DNA from: JAEINY01 sp942490535
GTDB lineage: Bacteria > Bacteroidota > Bacteroidia > Bacteroidales > Marinilabiliaceae
Length of the DNA stretch: 64,000 nt
Reading direction: 5' to 3'
Assembly: GCA_942490535.1 (NCBI GenBank)
Contig: CALNXQ010000008.1
Span: 620,001-684,000 of the forward strand
Shown: piece after piece, positions 9,797-19,341 of the stretch
How the letters are laid out: each line of letters begins with the position of its first letter
How positions within the stretch are numbered: position 1 is the stretch's first letter
Notes under the pieces: generated by a model
The model's database searches: none
What the model was told of the DNA's origin: nothing
The model's input: only the letters and a program-made list of their open reading frames with translations
Translations under genes and position numbers: made by a program

Positions 9797-10940
9797 ATGC
9801 CTGCAAATTTCTCATATTTTTTATAACCGACAAAAGAGTTTCAGCTTTAAGCTCTGTTTCGGCCCACTCTTTTTCCACTTCACTCCCCAGGTTTAAGCCA
9901 CCTCCCACATACAAAGCAGCTTTATCAGCCCCCATTTGCAAGCACCTGATATTAACATAAAACTCAAAACCATCCTTATTCACAGGCCCTAAAAAACCGG
10001 TGTAAAAGCGACGATCGTAGGCCTCTACCGATCGAATTAATTCAAACGCTTTATTTTTCGACATCCCACACACCGCTGGCGTCGGATGAAGGTCATATAA
10101 TAAATCAATAATATTTCCATGCAGATGACTTTTTTGAAACTTGAAATCCGTTCTCAAGTGCTGCACCTGCCCGGCTGCCATGGAGGAAGGTCCTAATTTC
10201 TGATAATCTGAAACCTGGTTTAATTTTAAAATATCCTCCACATAATCCGTAACCAATCGCTGCTCCGTCAATTCCTTGGTACGCCAATCATGAGGATGAT
10301 CATCATTGGGTAAAGTGCCGGCCAAAGAAACAGAGTGCAACCATTGTCCGTCATCCTTTAATAATAACTCGGGGCCAGCACCCAGCCAAAGACCTGTTAA
10401 CGGACTATTCAACACATAAACAAAAGCATGAGGGTAGCGCTCACATAAATTGTGAAACATTTGAATCAGTTGAGGCCTTGGCAAACCACTTTCAATTTTT
10501 ACACGCGACAGGATCACTTTGCTGACATCACCGGCTGATAAAGCCTGGTACATCTTTTCAAATTGATATTTATAGGCTTCAAATCCAATCTCCTCAGGCA
10601 AACAAACATCATATACATTTGAAAGTATTCGGTGCACTTCCAAATCGATTGGCACAGGCAATGACGATGAATAGACGAATGAGTAGTCCGACTTAATAAA
10701 AATGCCACCACCTATTTTGTTATCAAATGATTCCATAACAAAACCAGGACTATTCAGCAGTACCTGGTCCAGGCCTTTATCTAATAACTGACTGTTTCCG
10801 ATGATCAGCTGCTTCTCTTTCCCAAAGGGTAATCGATACAAAACAACCGAATCACAATCAGGTATGGTTGCTTCGTTTAAAACGTCTTTATTATTCTGAT
10901 TAATCACTCTTCTTTTTTTATCAAAAAACAAAGATAACAT
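9789..10940 (-). CDS. menF: Isochorismate synthase (chorismate-binding family)
   Basis: 383-residue chorismate-utilising enzyme, first committed step to menaquinone. C-terminal hallmarks are KVILSRVK, LSGAGPELLLKD-like GLWLGAGPELLL, LHPTPAVCGMSKNKA and YTGFLGPVNKDG. The N-terminus is divergent, as usual in Bacteroidota. Being directly upstream of menD and menB supports the menaquinone role over enterobactin-type EntC. A TATTTTTG box lies about 20 bp upstream of the ATG. The menaquinone operon implies a quinone-linked respiratory chain, such as fumarate reduction. Confidence 0.93.
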   Translation of the reverse strand: MLSLFFDKKRRVINQNNKDVLNEATIPDCDSVVLYRLPFGKEKQLIIGNSQLLDKGLDQVLLNSPGFVMESFDNKIGGGIFIKSDYSFVYSSSLPVPIDLEVHRILSNVYDVCLPEEIGFEAYKYQFEKMYQALSAGDVSKVILSRVKIESGLPRPQLIQMFHNLCERYPHAFVYVLNSPLTGLWLGAGPELLLKDDGQWLHSVSLAGTLPNDDHPHDWRTKELTEQRLVTDYVEDILKLNQVSDYQKLGPSSMAAGQVQHLRTDFKFQKSHLHGNIIDLLYDLHPTPAVCGMSKNKAFELIRSVEAYDRRFYTGFLGPVNKDGFEFYVNIRCLQMGADKAALYVGGGLNLGSEVEKEWAETELKAETLLSVIKNMRNLQAYE

Positions 10941-10960
10941 TTATGGGTTTCCAGCAAGAG

Positions 10961-10968
10961 CAAAAATA
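10961..10968 (-). promoter_or_regulatory. Candidate Bacteroidota -7 box for menF-menD-menB
   Basis: TATTTTTG on the minus strand fits the TAnnTTTG -7 consensus of Bacteroidota promoters and lies 20 bp before the menF ATG. A good -33 element at the expected distance is not evident. Confidence 0.4.
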
Positions 10969-11118
10969 GTCAATAACGGCACTGAATGACCTTGCGGCAA
11001 TCAACCATTTTTGGATGAACAAGTAATTTTATCAGACAAACATTCACTTTTTATAGATTAATGCAACATTTCACCCTAAACCAAAGTAAAAATACTTCAT
11101 ATACCCAATCCCGTTACT

Positions 11119-13947
11119 ATGCAAAAAAATAACTTCATACAGAAACTAAAGATGACCCACCACAAAGCACTACTTTTGGTATTCATCGGCCTAACAACCG
11201 GCCTTTCACTTTTTGCAAAGAAGAATCCGCCTGCCAAAGATTGCGTGAACTGCTTTGCTTCAGAGCTGGTTGATGTGGATCGCCAGGACGGCTGTATCAC
11301 CTTCCAATTATTGGTCAATGCCAATAATTGCGCCTATGCCTTATCGCATTTTTCAGCTGAAATACTTTGCGGAACGGTGACGGATGCATCTAATTCAGGC
11401 CATTGGAAAATGGAATTAAACAGTACGGATCCAACCACAGGAATAACTGGCATTAAAGTAGATGACATCTCCGGATTTGGCGAAGATGGCCAATCCGGAA
11501 CTTTCACACTGACCTATACCGTTTGTTCATCCGATGAAGAATGCCTGAATCTGCTCGAAAATAACTCCATTATAGTCGCCTACAAAGCTGCCACGTGTGT
11601 GTTTATCGATACACTGAAAATAAATCATACCCCATTAACGGCTCAAATCACTTCTACTGCTGTTTCATGTGCTGGTGATGCCAATGGGAATGCGAATGTA
11701 ACCATTACTTCCGGAACACCTCCCTATCTATTTCTTTGGAATACAGGAGATCAAACGGAAGATCTGGCCAATATTCCGGCAGGGTTTTATTCTGTTGTTA
11801 TTACAGATGCCAACGGCCAATCACTGGAGCTCACAACCGAAGTCACTCAACCCAATCCCCTACAAATTAGCGGTCATACCACACCAACGTCCTGTAGTAA
11901 TAAAGATGGCTCAATTACTACTGAAATAACAGGTGGCACTCCCCCCTATCGTTTCAACTGGAACAATGGCGATACTGTACCACATATTATGAACCTGTCG
12001 AGTGGCTATTACCTTCTAAAAATAACCGACCTGGCAGGATGTAGCAAATCAACAGCTTTTAATGTGGCTACCCAATCCACTCTATCAGCATCTATCACAT
12101 CTGATTTACTAGCTTGTCATGAGGAAGGCAATGGTCAATTAACCATATCCGTTTTTGGTGGCGACCAGCCCTACCACTATCTATGGGACAATGGGGATAC
12201 GACAGCTACAGCCACCGGACTTTCGAGTGGTTCACACAAAGTAATCGTGACCGACAACAGTGGTTGCTCCATTGAAAAAAGTGGTTATGTCCTTCTGAAA
12301 AGTTTAACTACATCCACATCGGTGACTGCTCCAACATGTTCTGAGGCATCAAGTGGTGCCATCTCCCTCTCCATTAAAAATGGAACAGAACCCTATGCGA
12401 TCACATGGAGTACAGGTGACACTGCTACCTTTATCGATAACCTTTCTGGTGGCTGGTATTGGGTAGAAATCACTGATGCCAATGGCTGCACCTACAAGAA
12501 AAACATCAGTGTGCCAGGTCCTAAAAACCTGACCCTTACCTATAACACTGTAAAAGCCTCATGTGAAGCTGCCGATTCTACAATGCTGATTCATTTGAAC
12601 GCCACCGGGGGGAGTGAACCTTATACATTCTACTACAACGGGTCACTAATTAACAATCCATTTATCGTAGCGGACGAAGGCAACTATGATATCACCGCAG
12701 TGGATGCAAATGGCTGTACCACACTGGAAACAATTGTGGCTACAAGGCCTGTATCAAATTTTGAAGCCAATGTACTGGTGAAAAATCCAACTTGTGAATC
12801 TCCCAACTACGGCTCAGCAAAAATATTGGTATCCAAAGGCATGCCGCCATATAGCGTCAATTGGTCGGATGGAGCTTCAGGTATGGTTCGTAATGAATTG
12901 GCTCCCGGCGACTACCAGATAACCATAAGCGATGCTATTGGCTGCTCACAAACCTATACCATTCAGGTGGAACCTATTCTCCTCCCTCATGTGGAACTAT
13001 TACCTCCGGAAACCACACCGGATTGCCTCACTCCCAACCATGTTTTAAATGCCATTACTGAAAATACCATTCAAATCCATTGGACCGTAATGGATAGCAG
13101 TCAGACCTGGATTATTCAGGAGCAATACCCTAACTATATGGTCTATGATGCCGGTGAAGGACGGGCTCATTTCATTGTGGAAGGAATTAGTGCCGATGGC
13201 TGCCAGCACAGCGATACAATATCCGTTTCCTGCCAAGCCACGGAGCCTGAAAACCCAACAGATTCAACAGATCCGGATGGAAATGACAATAAAGATTGTG
13301 ATGAATTATGTTATTTTCTGAAAGCCGAAAGCATCACGCACCTTCAGGACAACTGTTATGAATATACATTAACGGTTCATACCGATGGAACCTGTCGGCA
13401 CGAATTGTCACACATGGTTCTGGGTATTTCTGAAGGGACTGTTTCTTTCGCCTCCAATTCCAAGGGGTGGAAACAAGAGTTAAACCTGACCGATCCAACA
13501 ACAGGGATTTATGGTTTTAAGATTGATGACATCTCCGGATTTGGTCAAAACGGAAATGATCAGTTTGATGTTACCTTCAAGCTATGTAACACCACTTCCA
13601 CTGCTCCTCAACAATTCGTGATTGGATATAAATCGGGTCAATGCATTCAAACAGATACACTAAAATACTATACTCCGGTTTACGAGCCCATTAGCTTGAG
13701 TAGTTATCCCAATCCATTTATTGATCAAACCACCATTCAACTAACGCCATCAGAAACGACCAATGCTAAACTATCCATCTATGATATGCATGGTCAAGTG
13801 GTAGAACAGTTATACTCAGGCACCGTGGAAGCTGGCATTAAGTATACTTTTGAATTCTCAGGCGGTGAAGCCAGGGAAGGTATCTATTTCTACCGTCTGG
13901 TATACGGCAATCAGTTGAAGCAGGGAAAGCTCATGAAGTACAAATAA
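11119..13947 (+). CDS. T9SS-exported cell-surface protein with SprB repeats
   Basis: 942-residue secreted protein. A signal peptide (HHKALLLVFIGLTTGLSLFA) may start from the ATG at 11119 or 11152. A cysteine-containing module of about 130 residues (DPTTGITGIKVDDISGFG) follows, then six SprB-type repeats of about 75 residues (pattern C...G.....G..PY...W..G......L..G.Y.V.ITDANGC), then a second copy of the first module (DPTTGIYGFKIDDISGFG, residues about 720-860). The C-terminal type A sorting domain (SYPNPF...LSIYDMHGQ...GIYFYRL) marks it as type IX secretion cargo. SprB repeats occur in gliding adhesins, so attachment is a reasonable guess. A strong terminator follows directly. Confidence 0.9.
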   Translation: MQKNNFIQKLKMTHHKALLLVFIGLTTGLSLFAKKNPPAKDCVNCFASELVDVDRQDGCITFQLLVNANNCAYALSHFSAEILCGTVTDASNSGHWKMELNSTDPTTGITGIKVDDISGFGEDGQSGTFTLTYTVCSSDEECLNLLENNSIIVAYKAATCVFIDTLKINHTPLTAQITSTAVSCAGDANGNANVTITSGTPPYLFLWNTGDQTEDLANIPAGFYSVVITDANGQSLELTTEVTQPNPLQISGHTTPTSCSNKDGSITTEITGGTPPYRFNWNNGDTVPHIMNLSSGYYLLKITDLAGCSKSTAFNVATQSTLSASITSDLLACHEEGNGQLTISVFGGDQPYHYLWDNGDTTATATGLSSGSHKVIVTDNSGCSIEKSGYVLLKSLTTSTSVTAPTCSEASSGAISLSIKNGTEPYAITWSTGDTATFIDNLSGGWYWVEITDANGCTYKKNISVPGPKNLTLTYNTVKASCEAADSTMLIHLNATGGSEPYTFYYNGSLINNPFIVADEGNYDITAVDANGCTTLETIVATRPVSNFEANVLVKNPTCESPNYGSAKILVSKGMPPYSVNWSDGASGMVRNELAPGDYQITISDAIGCSQTYTIQVEPILLPHVELLPPETTPDCLTPNHVLNAITENTIQIHWTVMDSSQTWIIQEQYPNYMVYDAGEGRAHFIVEGISADGCQHSDTISVSCQATEPENPTDSTDPDGNDNKDCDELCYFLKAESITHLQDNCYEYTLTVHTDGTCRHELSHMVLGISEGTVSFASNSKGWKQELNLTDPTTGIYGFKIDDISGFGQNGNDQFDVTFKLCNTTSTAPQQFVIGYKSGQCIQTDTLKYYTPVYEPISLSSYPNPFIDQTTIQLTPSETTNAKLSIYDMHGQVVEQLYSGTVEAGIKYTFEFSGGEAREGIYFYRLVYGNQLKQGKLMKYK

Positions 13948-13977
13948 AGCGATCAGACAAATAGAATCTGTAAAAGA

Positions 13978-14009
13978 GAGTCATCCGGTAATGGATGACT
14001 CTTTTTTTT
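13978..14009 (+). terminator. Rho-independent terminator
   Basis: GAGTCATCC pairs perfectly with GGATGACTC around a six-base loop and is followed by eight Ts. It ends the SprB-repeat gene. Confidence 0.92.
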
Positions 14010-14090
14010 ATCCAAACTTGTTGATTTGGGAAAATAACTATACATTGAAACATAATTATATAACAACACAACTAAATAAAAAAATATCCT

Positions 14091-16508
14091 ATGAAACAAA
14101 TCCTTCTGGCGTTCACGTTTGTCCTGCTGACTGCCATTCCCCTGCAAAGCCAGGTAGACATTACGTATCAAAAACCATCTGAAGAGATTCTTCAATTGGC
14201 CGATGTGCCGCTTCCTCCCCGAACAGTCATTAACCATGATGGGTCCACCATTGTGCTTTTATATCGGAATCAATATAAAAGCATCGCTGAGCTTTCTGAA
14301 CCGGAAATTAAATTGGCCGGCATCCGCACCAATCCGGTGACTAACATGTCCTCCAGAACCAGTTTTTCCAATAATATTAAAATTCAGAAAACGGGCGAAA
14401 AAAACGCCGTTCAGGTAGAAGGTTTACCCAATGATTTGCGTCTGGCCAACTTTACCTGGTCACCCGATCAGAGCAAAATGGCCTTCACAAATTCAGTGAG
14501 CACCGGGACGGAGCTATGGTATCTGGACATTGCCACCGCCCAGGCCCACAAATTGACAACCCCCATCGTCAATGCCAATTTAGGATCGGCTTTCAGATGG
14601 TTTAAGGATAACCAAAATATCCTGGTTAAAACCATACCTAGCGACAGAGCTCCAATTGTCAGTAAATCGGAAGCCATTCCGCAAGGACCGGTCGTTTCGG
14701 TTAATGAAGGTAAGAAAGCTCAAAACAGAACCTATCAGGATCTGCTAAAGGATAAAACCGATGAGGCTAATTTCATCAAGCTGGCCGAATCGGAACTATT
14801 AAAAATTGATTTGAACGGAAAATCTGAGAAGTGGGCAGATAAAGCCATCTACCGCGGCATCAGCTTCTCACCGGATGGACAATATGCCTTGGTAACCACC
14901 ATCAAAAAACCATTTTCCTACCTGGTGCCATACTACCGGTTTCCGTCTGAATATGTGCTGATGCATTCAAACGGGGCAAAGATCAAAACACTGGAAGATG
15001 TGCCATTAACAGAAGATCTGCCCAAAGGATTTATGGCGGAACGTACCGGCAAACGTGATTTTTCTTGGCGTGATGATCAACCGGCCACCCTTTACTGGGC
15101 GGAAGCTTTGGACAAAGGAGATCCTGACATAGAAGCTGAATACAGAGATGAAGTGTTTGAGTTAGCAGCTCCTTTCAGCGGCGAGCCCCGTTCTTTACTT
15201 AAAACCATCAATCGCTATGCCGGTATTTTATGGGGTGATGCAACGAATGCCATTGCCTATGACTCCTGGTGGAATAGCCGTAATACGAAAGCCTATCATT
15301 TCAATCCGGCCAATAACAGCAAAAAACCGGTGGTAATCATTGATCGTAATTACCAGGATCAATATGGTGATCCCGGTCAGCCCGTCACACATCGTAACGA
15401 ATGGGACCGCGAAGTTATGGTTCTGGACAAGTCATTCATCTATTTGATTGGCGATGGCTATTCGGATGAAGGCAAAAGACCGTTCATCGATCGTTTCAAT
15501 TTAAGTGATCAATCCACCAAGCGCCTCTTCCAATTGGATAATACCGACAAATTAGAAGACATCACGAAAGCATTGGACATTAAAAAGGGAACCCTCATTA
15601 CCCGCATTGAATCCCCTACTGAATATCCGAACTATTATATCCGAAACATCAAATCGCGCCAGGCACCAAAACCGATTACCTTCTTCAAAAATCCTTTTGA
15701 AAGTTTGGCCAACGTTTACAAAGAAGTCATCAACTATACCCGTGAAGACGGCCTGCCTTTGTCAGGCACACTCTACTTACCTGCAGGCTATGACCGCACC
15801 AATACAGAGAGACTGCCACTTATTATGTGGGCTTATCCTAAAGAATACAAAGACAAAAACAGTGCTGGTCAGGTCACCACATCTGCCAATGAGTTTACAT
15901 ATCCTTACTATGGCTCTCCCATCTATTGGGTGATGAAAGGCTATGCTGTGCTGGACGATGCGGCATTCCCCATTGTTGGCGAAGGTGATAAGGAGCCCAA
16001 TGACTCGTTTATCAAGCAACTGGTCGGTAATGCCAAAGCGGCCATTGACACCCTGGATGAACTCGGTTATATCGACCGGAGTAAAGTGGCGATTGGTGGC
16101 CATTCCTATGGCGCCTTTATGACGGCCAATTTATTAACCCACTCAGATTTATTTGCAGCCGGTATTGCCCGAAGCGGTGCTTATAACCGGACACTCACCC
16201 CATTTGGATTCCAGAGTGAAGAGCGCAATTACTGGGAAGCACCTGAGATCTATAATGAAATGTCGCCGTTTATGCATGCTGAGAAAATGAAGCACCCCTT
16301 ATTGCTTATTCATGGAGCCGATGATAATAACTCAGGCACCTACACCATGCAGAGTGAACGCTATTTCAATGCCTTAAAAGGATTGGGAGCCACCGTTCGC
16401 CTGGTATTACTGCCCAAAGAAAGTCATGGCTACCGGTCACGCGAGTCTGTTTTACACATGTTGTGGGAACAAGATCAATGGCTTGATAAATACCTAAAAA
16501 ATAAATAA
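14091..16508 (+). CDS. S9 prolyl-oligopeptidase-family peptidase (glutamyl-endopeptidase-like)
   Basis: 805-residue secreted serine peptidase with a signal peptide (MKQILLAFTFVLLTAIPLQSQ). The N-terminal two-thirds look like a beta-propeller (FTWSPDQSKMAF, ISFSPDGQYALV). The alpha/beta-hydrolase domain at the C-terminus holds the triad: serine in GGHSYGAFM (about 672), aspartate in IHGADDNNSG (about 743) and histidine in ESHGYRS (about 778). The GGHSYGAFMTANLL wording resembles plant chloroplast glutamyl endopeptidase relatives, so cleavage after glutamate is possible. It has its own terminator on each side and is probably monocistronic. Confidence 0.92.
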   Translation: MKQILLAFTFVLLTAIPLQSQVDITYQKPSEEILQLADVPLPPRTVINHDGSTIVLLYRNQYKSIAELSEPEIKLAGIRTNPVTNMSSRTSFSNNIKIQKTGEKNAVQVEGLPNDLRLANFTWSPDQSKMAFTNSVSTGTELWYLDIATAQAHKLTTPIVNANLGSAFRWFKDNQNILVKTIPSDRAPIVSKSEAIPQGPVVSVNEGKKAQNRTYQDLLKDKTDEANFIKLAESELLKIDLNGKSEKWADKAIYRGISFSPDGQYALVTTIKKPFSYLVPYYRFPSEYVLMHSNGAKIKTLEDVPLTEDLPKGFMAERTGKRDFSWRDDQPATLYWAEALDKGDPDIEAEYRDEVFELAAPFSGEPRSLLKTINRYAGILWGDATNAIAYDSWWNSRNTKAYHFNPANNSKKPVVIIDRNYQDQYGDPGQPVTHRNEWDREVMVLDKSFIYLIGDGYSDEGKRPFIDRFNLSDQSTKRLFQLDNTDKLEDITKALDIKKGTLITRIESPTEYPNYYIRNIKSRQAPKPITFFKNPFESLANVYKEVINYTREDGLPLSGTLYLPAGYDRTNTERLPLIMWAYPKEYKDKNSAGQVTTSANEFTYPYYGSPIYWVMKGYAVLDDAAFPIVGEGDKEPNDSFIKQLVGNAKAAIDTLDELGYIDRSKVAIGGHSYGAFMTANLLTHSDLFAAGIARSGAYNRTLTPFGFQSEERNYWEAPEIYNEMSPFMHAEKMKHPLLLIHGADDNNSGTYTMQSERYFNALKGLGATVRLVLLPKESHGYRSRESVLHMLWEQDQWLDKYLKNK

Positions 16509-16527
16509 ATTTACTACTTGACATTCA

Positions 16528-16557
16528 AACCCCTTTCCTTTTGGAGAGGGGTTCTTT
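16528..16557 (+). terminator. Rho-independent terminator
   Basis: AACCCCTTTCC pairs with GGAGAGGGGTT (one G-U pair) around a TTTT loop, followed by CTTT. It ends the S9 peptidase gene. Confidence 0.8.
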
Positions 16558-16579
16558 ATCCTAGCTAAAACCATTGACC

Positions 16580-17347
16580 ATGATACAAGATATTCTGCTG
16601 GAACAATTACCCTATAAAAACATTAAAGACCGGCACTACGATTTGGCCATTTTACCCTGGGGAGCCACTGAAGCTCATAACCTTCACCTACCCTATGGCA
16701 CGGATAATTATGAAACCGGGGTAATCGTCCGTCAGGCCGCCCAATTAGCCAGTGATGCCGGTGCTTCGGTATTGGTGCTGCCCCTCATCCCCTTTGGGGT
16801 TAATACCGGCCAGACTGACATTCCCTATGTCATCAATATGAATCCCTCCACCCAGGCCATGATCATTAAAGATGTGGCCGAGTCCGTTTTTCGGCATGGC
16901 ATTAAAAAACTCTTAATTTTTAATGGCCATGGCGGCAATGACTTTAAAACCATCATTCGCGAAACCGGCACTGCTTTTCCCCAAAACCTCATCTGCACTT
17001 GCAACTGGTTTCAGGCACTGGACCACACCAAATACTTCAACCATCCCGGTGACCATGCCGATGAGATGGAGACCAGCCTGATGATGTACCTCTACCCCGA
17101 GCTGGTATTACCTTTAGAAGAAGCGGGTAACGGGCAAAATAAAAAATTCCGGGTAAAAGCACTAAACGAAAAGTGGGCCTGGGCCGAACGCAAATGGGCC
17201 AAAGTAACCAACGATACGGGGATTGGTAATCCCTACCACTCCACCGCCGAAAAAGGCGAGAAATTTTTCCTGGATGTGTGCCAGGTCGTTGGTAAGTTCT
17301 TTGTGGAACTGGCCTACACACCCGTGGATGATTTTTATGGGTATTGA
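16580..17347 (+). CDS. Creatininase-family amidohydrolase
   Basis: 255 residues from the ATG at 16580; a TTG two codons earlier is less likely. Creatininase-fold metal enzymes hydrolyse cyclic amides; members include creatininase and FAPy deformylase (ArfB). Metal-ligand motifs are present: WGATEAHNLHLPYGTD (Glu31, His33, His36, Asp42), NGHGGND near 115-121 and HADEMETS near 158-166. There is no signal peptide, so it is cytoplasmic. The substrate cannot be told from sequence. The neighbours do not indicate a pathway. Confidence 0.88.
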   Translation: MIQDILLEQLPYKNIKDRHYDLAILPWGATEAHNLHLPYGTDNYETGVIVRQAAQLASDAGASVLVLPLIPFGVNTGQTDIPYVINMNPSTQAMIIKDVAESVFRHGIKKLLIFNGHGGNDFKTIIRETGTAFPQNLICTCNWFQALDHTKYFNHPGDHADEMETSLMMYLYPELVLPLEEAGNGQNKKFRVKALNEKWAWAERKWAKVTNDTGIGNPYHSTAEKGEKFFLDVCQVVGKFFVELAYTPVDDFYGY

Positions 17348-17441
17348 ACAAAAAGGCAGCCGGTTCGGCTGCCCATTTTCTATCCTGGCTTTTAAAGCTT
17401 TATTCTTTTTCAATAATCATCTTCAAAAAAGCAACTTCCTT

Positions 17442-17522
17442 TTAGAACGTAAAACTATAACTCACCGAAGGTATTATTGGAACCAGGGTTTGTTGGTACA
17501 ATTTAGGTTTAATAGAGAAGAA
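17442..17522 (-). pseudogene. Possible 3' end of a lost outer membrane protein gene
   Basis: The minus-strand frame ends KPKLYQQTLVPIIPSVSYSFTF then stop, which looks like the terminal beta-strand of an outer membrane barrel. Upstream in this frame the similarity stops at about 17522, where a plus-strand gene remnant begins. Only about 25 codons support this, so it is a weak call. Confidence 0.3.
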
Positions 17523-17725
17523 ATTTGGAATTATGCACAAATTGGCATCATTCATAATGATGCAATGGATTTTTTTACAGCAACTTAAAAAATGAAAGTT
17601 CAAATTTAAAATCAAGTGGCGCACTTAAAACGCAAATTGTTAAATTAACAACTTCCTACTTTAAGGAGAAATTTAATTATGAGTTCGAAAAAATAGATGA
17701 TATTAAGGAAAACTCATATAAACAT

Positions 17726-18295
17726 ATGGAAATAATTGAAAAGTCAAGAAATTTAAAATCAGCAATAATTTATGAGGGATTATCTGATTTCGGAAATGAA
17801 ATATTAGATAATGCACGAATTATTTGCTTAAATTATGGAATCCAAGGCTATGATGAAGCAATAGTAGAGTTTGATAACTTAATAAAAAAGGTTGAACAAG
17901 ACGCTAAACAAGAAGAAAAAAACATTTTACTATCTTCGTTATATATTGGGAAAGCATCTTGCACATATTGGACAGAAAATTTTGATAAATGGTTACAATT
18001 ATTTCGAAATGAAGATGGTAATGAAGGCCATTTAAAAGGCTACAGAGAATTTATGGGACAAGTAATGAATGATGACATTTCGGGTTTTGCTCAAGGAGCT
18101 ATTGGGGGGGCTATTGTAGGTGCTCTTGCAGGAACACCTGCTTGTCCTGGAATTGGAACAGCTGCCGGAGCCGTTAGTGGAGCTTTAACAGGTGGTATGT
18201 GGTCAGCAGTAGTCAGTAGTGGATGGAGTGCTGCTTTTTGTGCATCTTCGATTCAACCTTCGTTAGAATTAGATTATGGTTTGGATGAAATTTAA
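17726..18295 (+). CDS. Glycine-zipper protein, probably 5'-truncated by a frameshift
   Basis: 189 residues from the ATG at 17726. The C-terminal third is a glycine-rich helix pair (GFAQGAIGGAIVGALAGTP, then GAVSGALTGG), able to insert in membranes. The frame is open back to about 17558 without a start and reads YSNLKNESSNLKSSGALK. Further upstream the next frame reads NYAQIGIIHNDAMDFF, which resembles the N-terminal 'IHNxxLD' motif I associate with Bacteroidota proteins of this layout. One extra T in the seven-T run at 17570-17576 would join them. No signal peptide or start is then visible, so the gene is likely a remnant. AT content is high. Function unknown. Confidence 0.55.
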   Translation: MEIIEKSRNLKSAIIYEGLSDFGNEILDNARIICLNYGIQGYDEAIVEFDNLIKKVEQDAKQEEKNILLSSLYIGKASCTYWTENFDKWLQLFRNEDGNEGHLKGYREFMGQVMNDDISGFAQGAIGGAIVGALAGTPACPGIGTAAGAVSGALTGGMWSAVVSSGWSAAFCASSIQPSLELDYGLDEI

Positions 18296-18473
18296 ACTAG
18301 TAAGAGTAATAATAACAATACTCTTATTTTTCGCAATAAAGTTAATTTGGGATTTGATATTTTGTGACGATGTTGGCTCATTTATTCAATATGCAGTTTT
18401 CTCAACTGTAATGGGTATTATCCTTAATCTTCGAACTATTGAATCTCTATTGACCTCTACAAAAAACAAATAG
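18285..18473 (+). CDS. Small membrane protein
   Basis: About 62 residues from the ATG at 18285 (an ATG at 18276 in frame is also possible). It contains two hydrophobic segments, VRVIITILLFFAIKLIWDLIF and FIQYAVFSTVMGIIL, so it should span the inner membrane. It overlaps the end of the glycine-zipper gene by about 11 bases, suggesting coupling. No family recognised. It is AT-rich like its neighbour. Confidence 0.5.
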   Translation: MKFKLVRVIITILLFFAIKLIWDLIFCDDVGSFIQYAVFSTVMGIILNLRTIESLLTSTKNK

Positions 18474-18626
18474 TTTATCTTTTAAAATGCTGAATTCAAG
18501 TTACAAAACGAAATTACCTATATAACTTGAGTTCAAGCATTATAATTTACTCCAAACAAATATATTGCTTTGTTTTTTGAGGCAAATCCAAGTTTAATAG
18601 ATAAAACCGGATCGTTTTTAAATACA

Positions 18627-18662
18627 CAGACCTCCAGATTAAAGAAAACTGGAGGTCTGTTT
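18627..18662. terminator. Bidirectional terminator-like hairpin
   Basis: CAGACCTCCAG pairs perfectly with CTGGAGGTCTG around an 11-base loop. It lies between two converging transcription units. The flanking T-tracts are short on both sides. Confidence 0.65.
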
Positions 18663-18693
18663 GAAATTCATCCGCCTGAAGAAAGCTGGTTTT

Positions 18694-19341
18694 TTAATTA
18701 TTGACCACCACCCGGGCCGCCATGTAACCATTGTAGAAATTGGCATCCCGGCGTTTGAATATCTTCATCACTTTATCCAGTTTTTTTTGCAAAACATCAT
18801 TGCCTTGCTTAAACAGCTCGTCCAGGCTTTTGGTGGCAATCGTGAGCTCAATTTGATAAGCCCGTGGCAGGCCTTGCATATCTAAATACGTGTCCAGATC
18901 ATTTTCCAATTCATCTAACTGCGGTTCATATACACCTTATTTGGCACTTAGTGGTTCCAGGTAATTCTCCACTTCAGCAACCACTTCCTGAACTTTCATC
19001 ACAAAATGCTCATTTTTCAGATTGATCAAATCCGACATGGAAGCCATCATTCTTGCTTCCAAAGCCAGGTTACCAGCAATAGAAGCATAAGTCTCCACCT
19101 GTTCATTCAGGATATCCGCTTTCTCGGCAATAATGCGTTTTAACTGGGCTTTGTTCTGCCCTAAAAAAACTCTGGCATCCATTTGTTCTTTCAATTTACT
19201 ATCGATACCTAAAATGATTTCGCTGAGTTCATTTTTAATAGTAGCGATAATCGGGATGCTGTTCCATTTTTGAACATTCGTATTCAAATAGGTAAACACA
19301 TCCTCGTGCATTTCCTTACGGTTGATTTGATTTCTAGTCAT
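18694..19341 (-). pseudogene. Conserved helical protein interrupted by an in-frame stop
   Basis: One reading frame of 216 codons starting MTRNQINRKEMHEDVF, interrupted by a single TAA at 18937-18939. Beyond the stop it continues in frame GVYEPQLDELENDLD and ends MAARVVVNN. A CAA-to-TAA change would explain it. The protein is almost all helical with charged heptads (KAQLKRIIAEKADILNEQVE) and no signal peptide. A decayed relative of its C-terminal half lies at 53979-54131, so it belongs to a multi-copy family in this genome. Function unknown. It may still produce a 134-residue truncated product. Confidence 0.7.

Noticed and set aside
13953..14237. Minus-strand frame of 94 codons
   Set aside because: It spans the terminator and the start of the S9 peptidase gene, with low-complexity sequence; a shadow frame.
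18937..18939. Programmed stop readthrough or recoding
   Set aside because: TAA followed by GG is not a known recoding context and no stimulatory structure is visible; a simple nonsense change is more likely.
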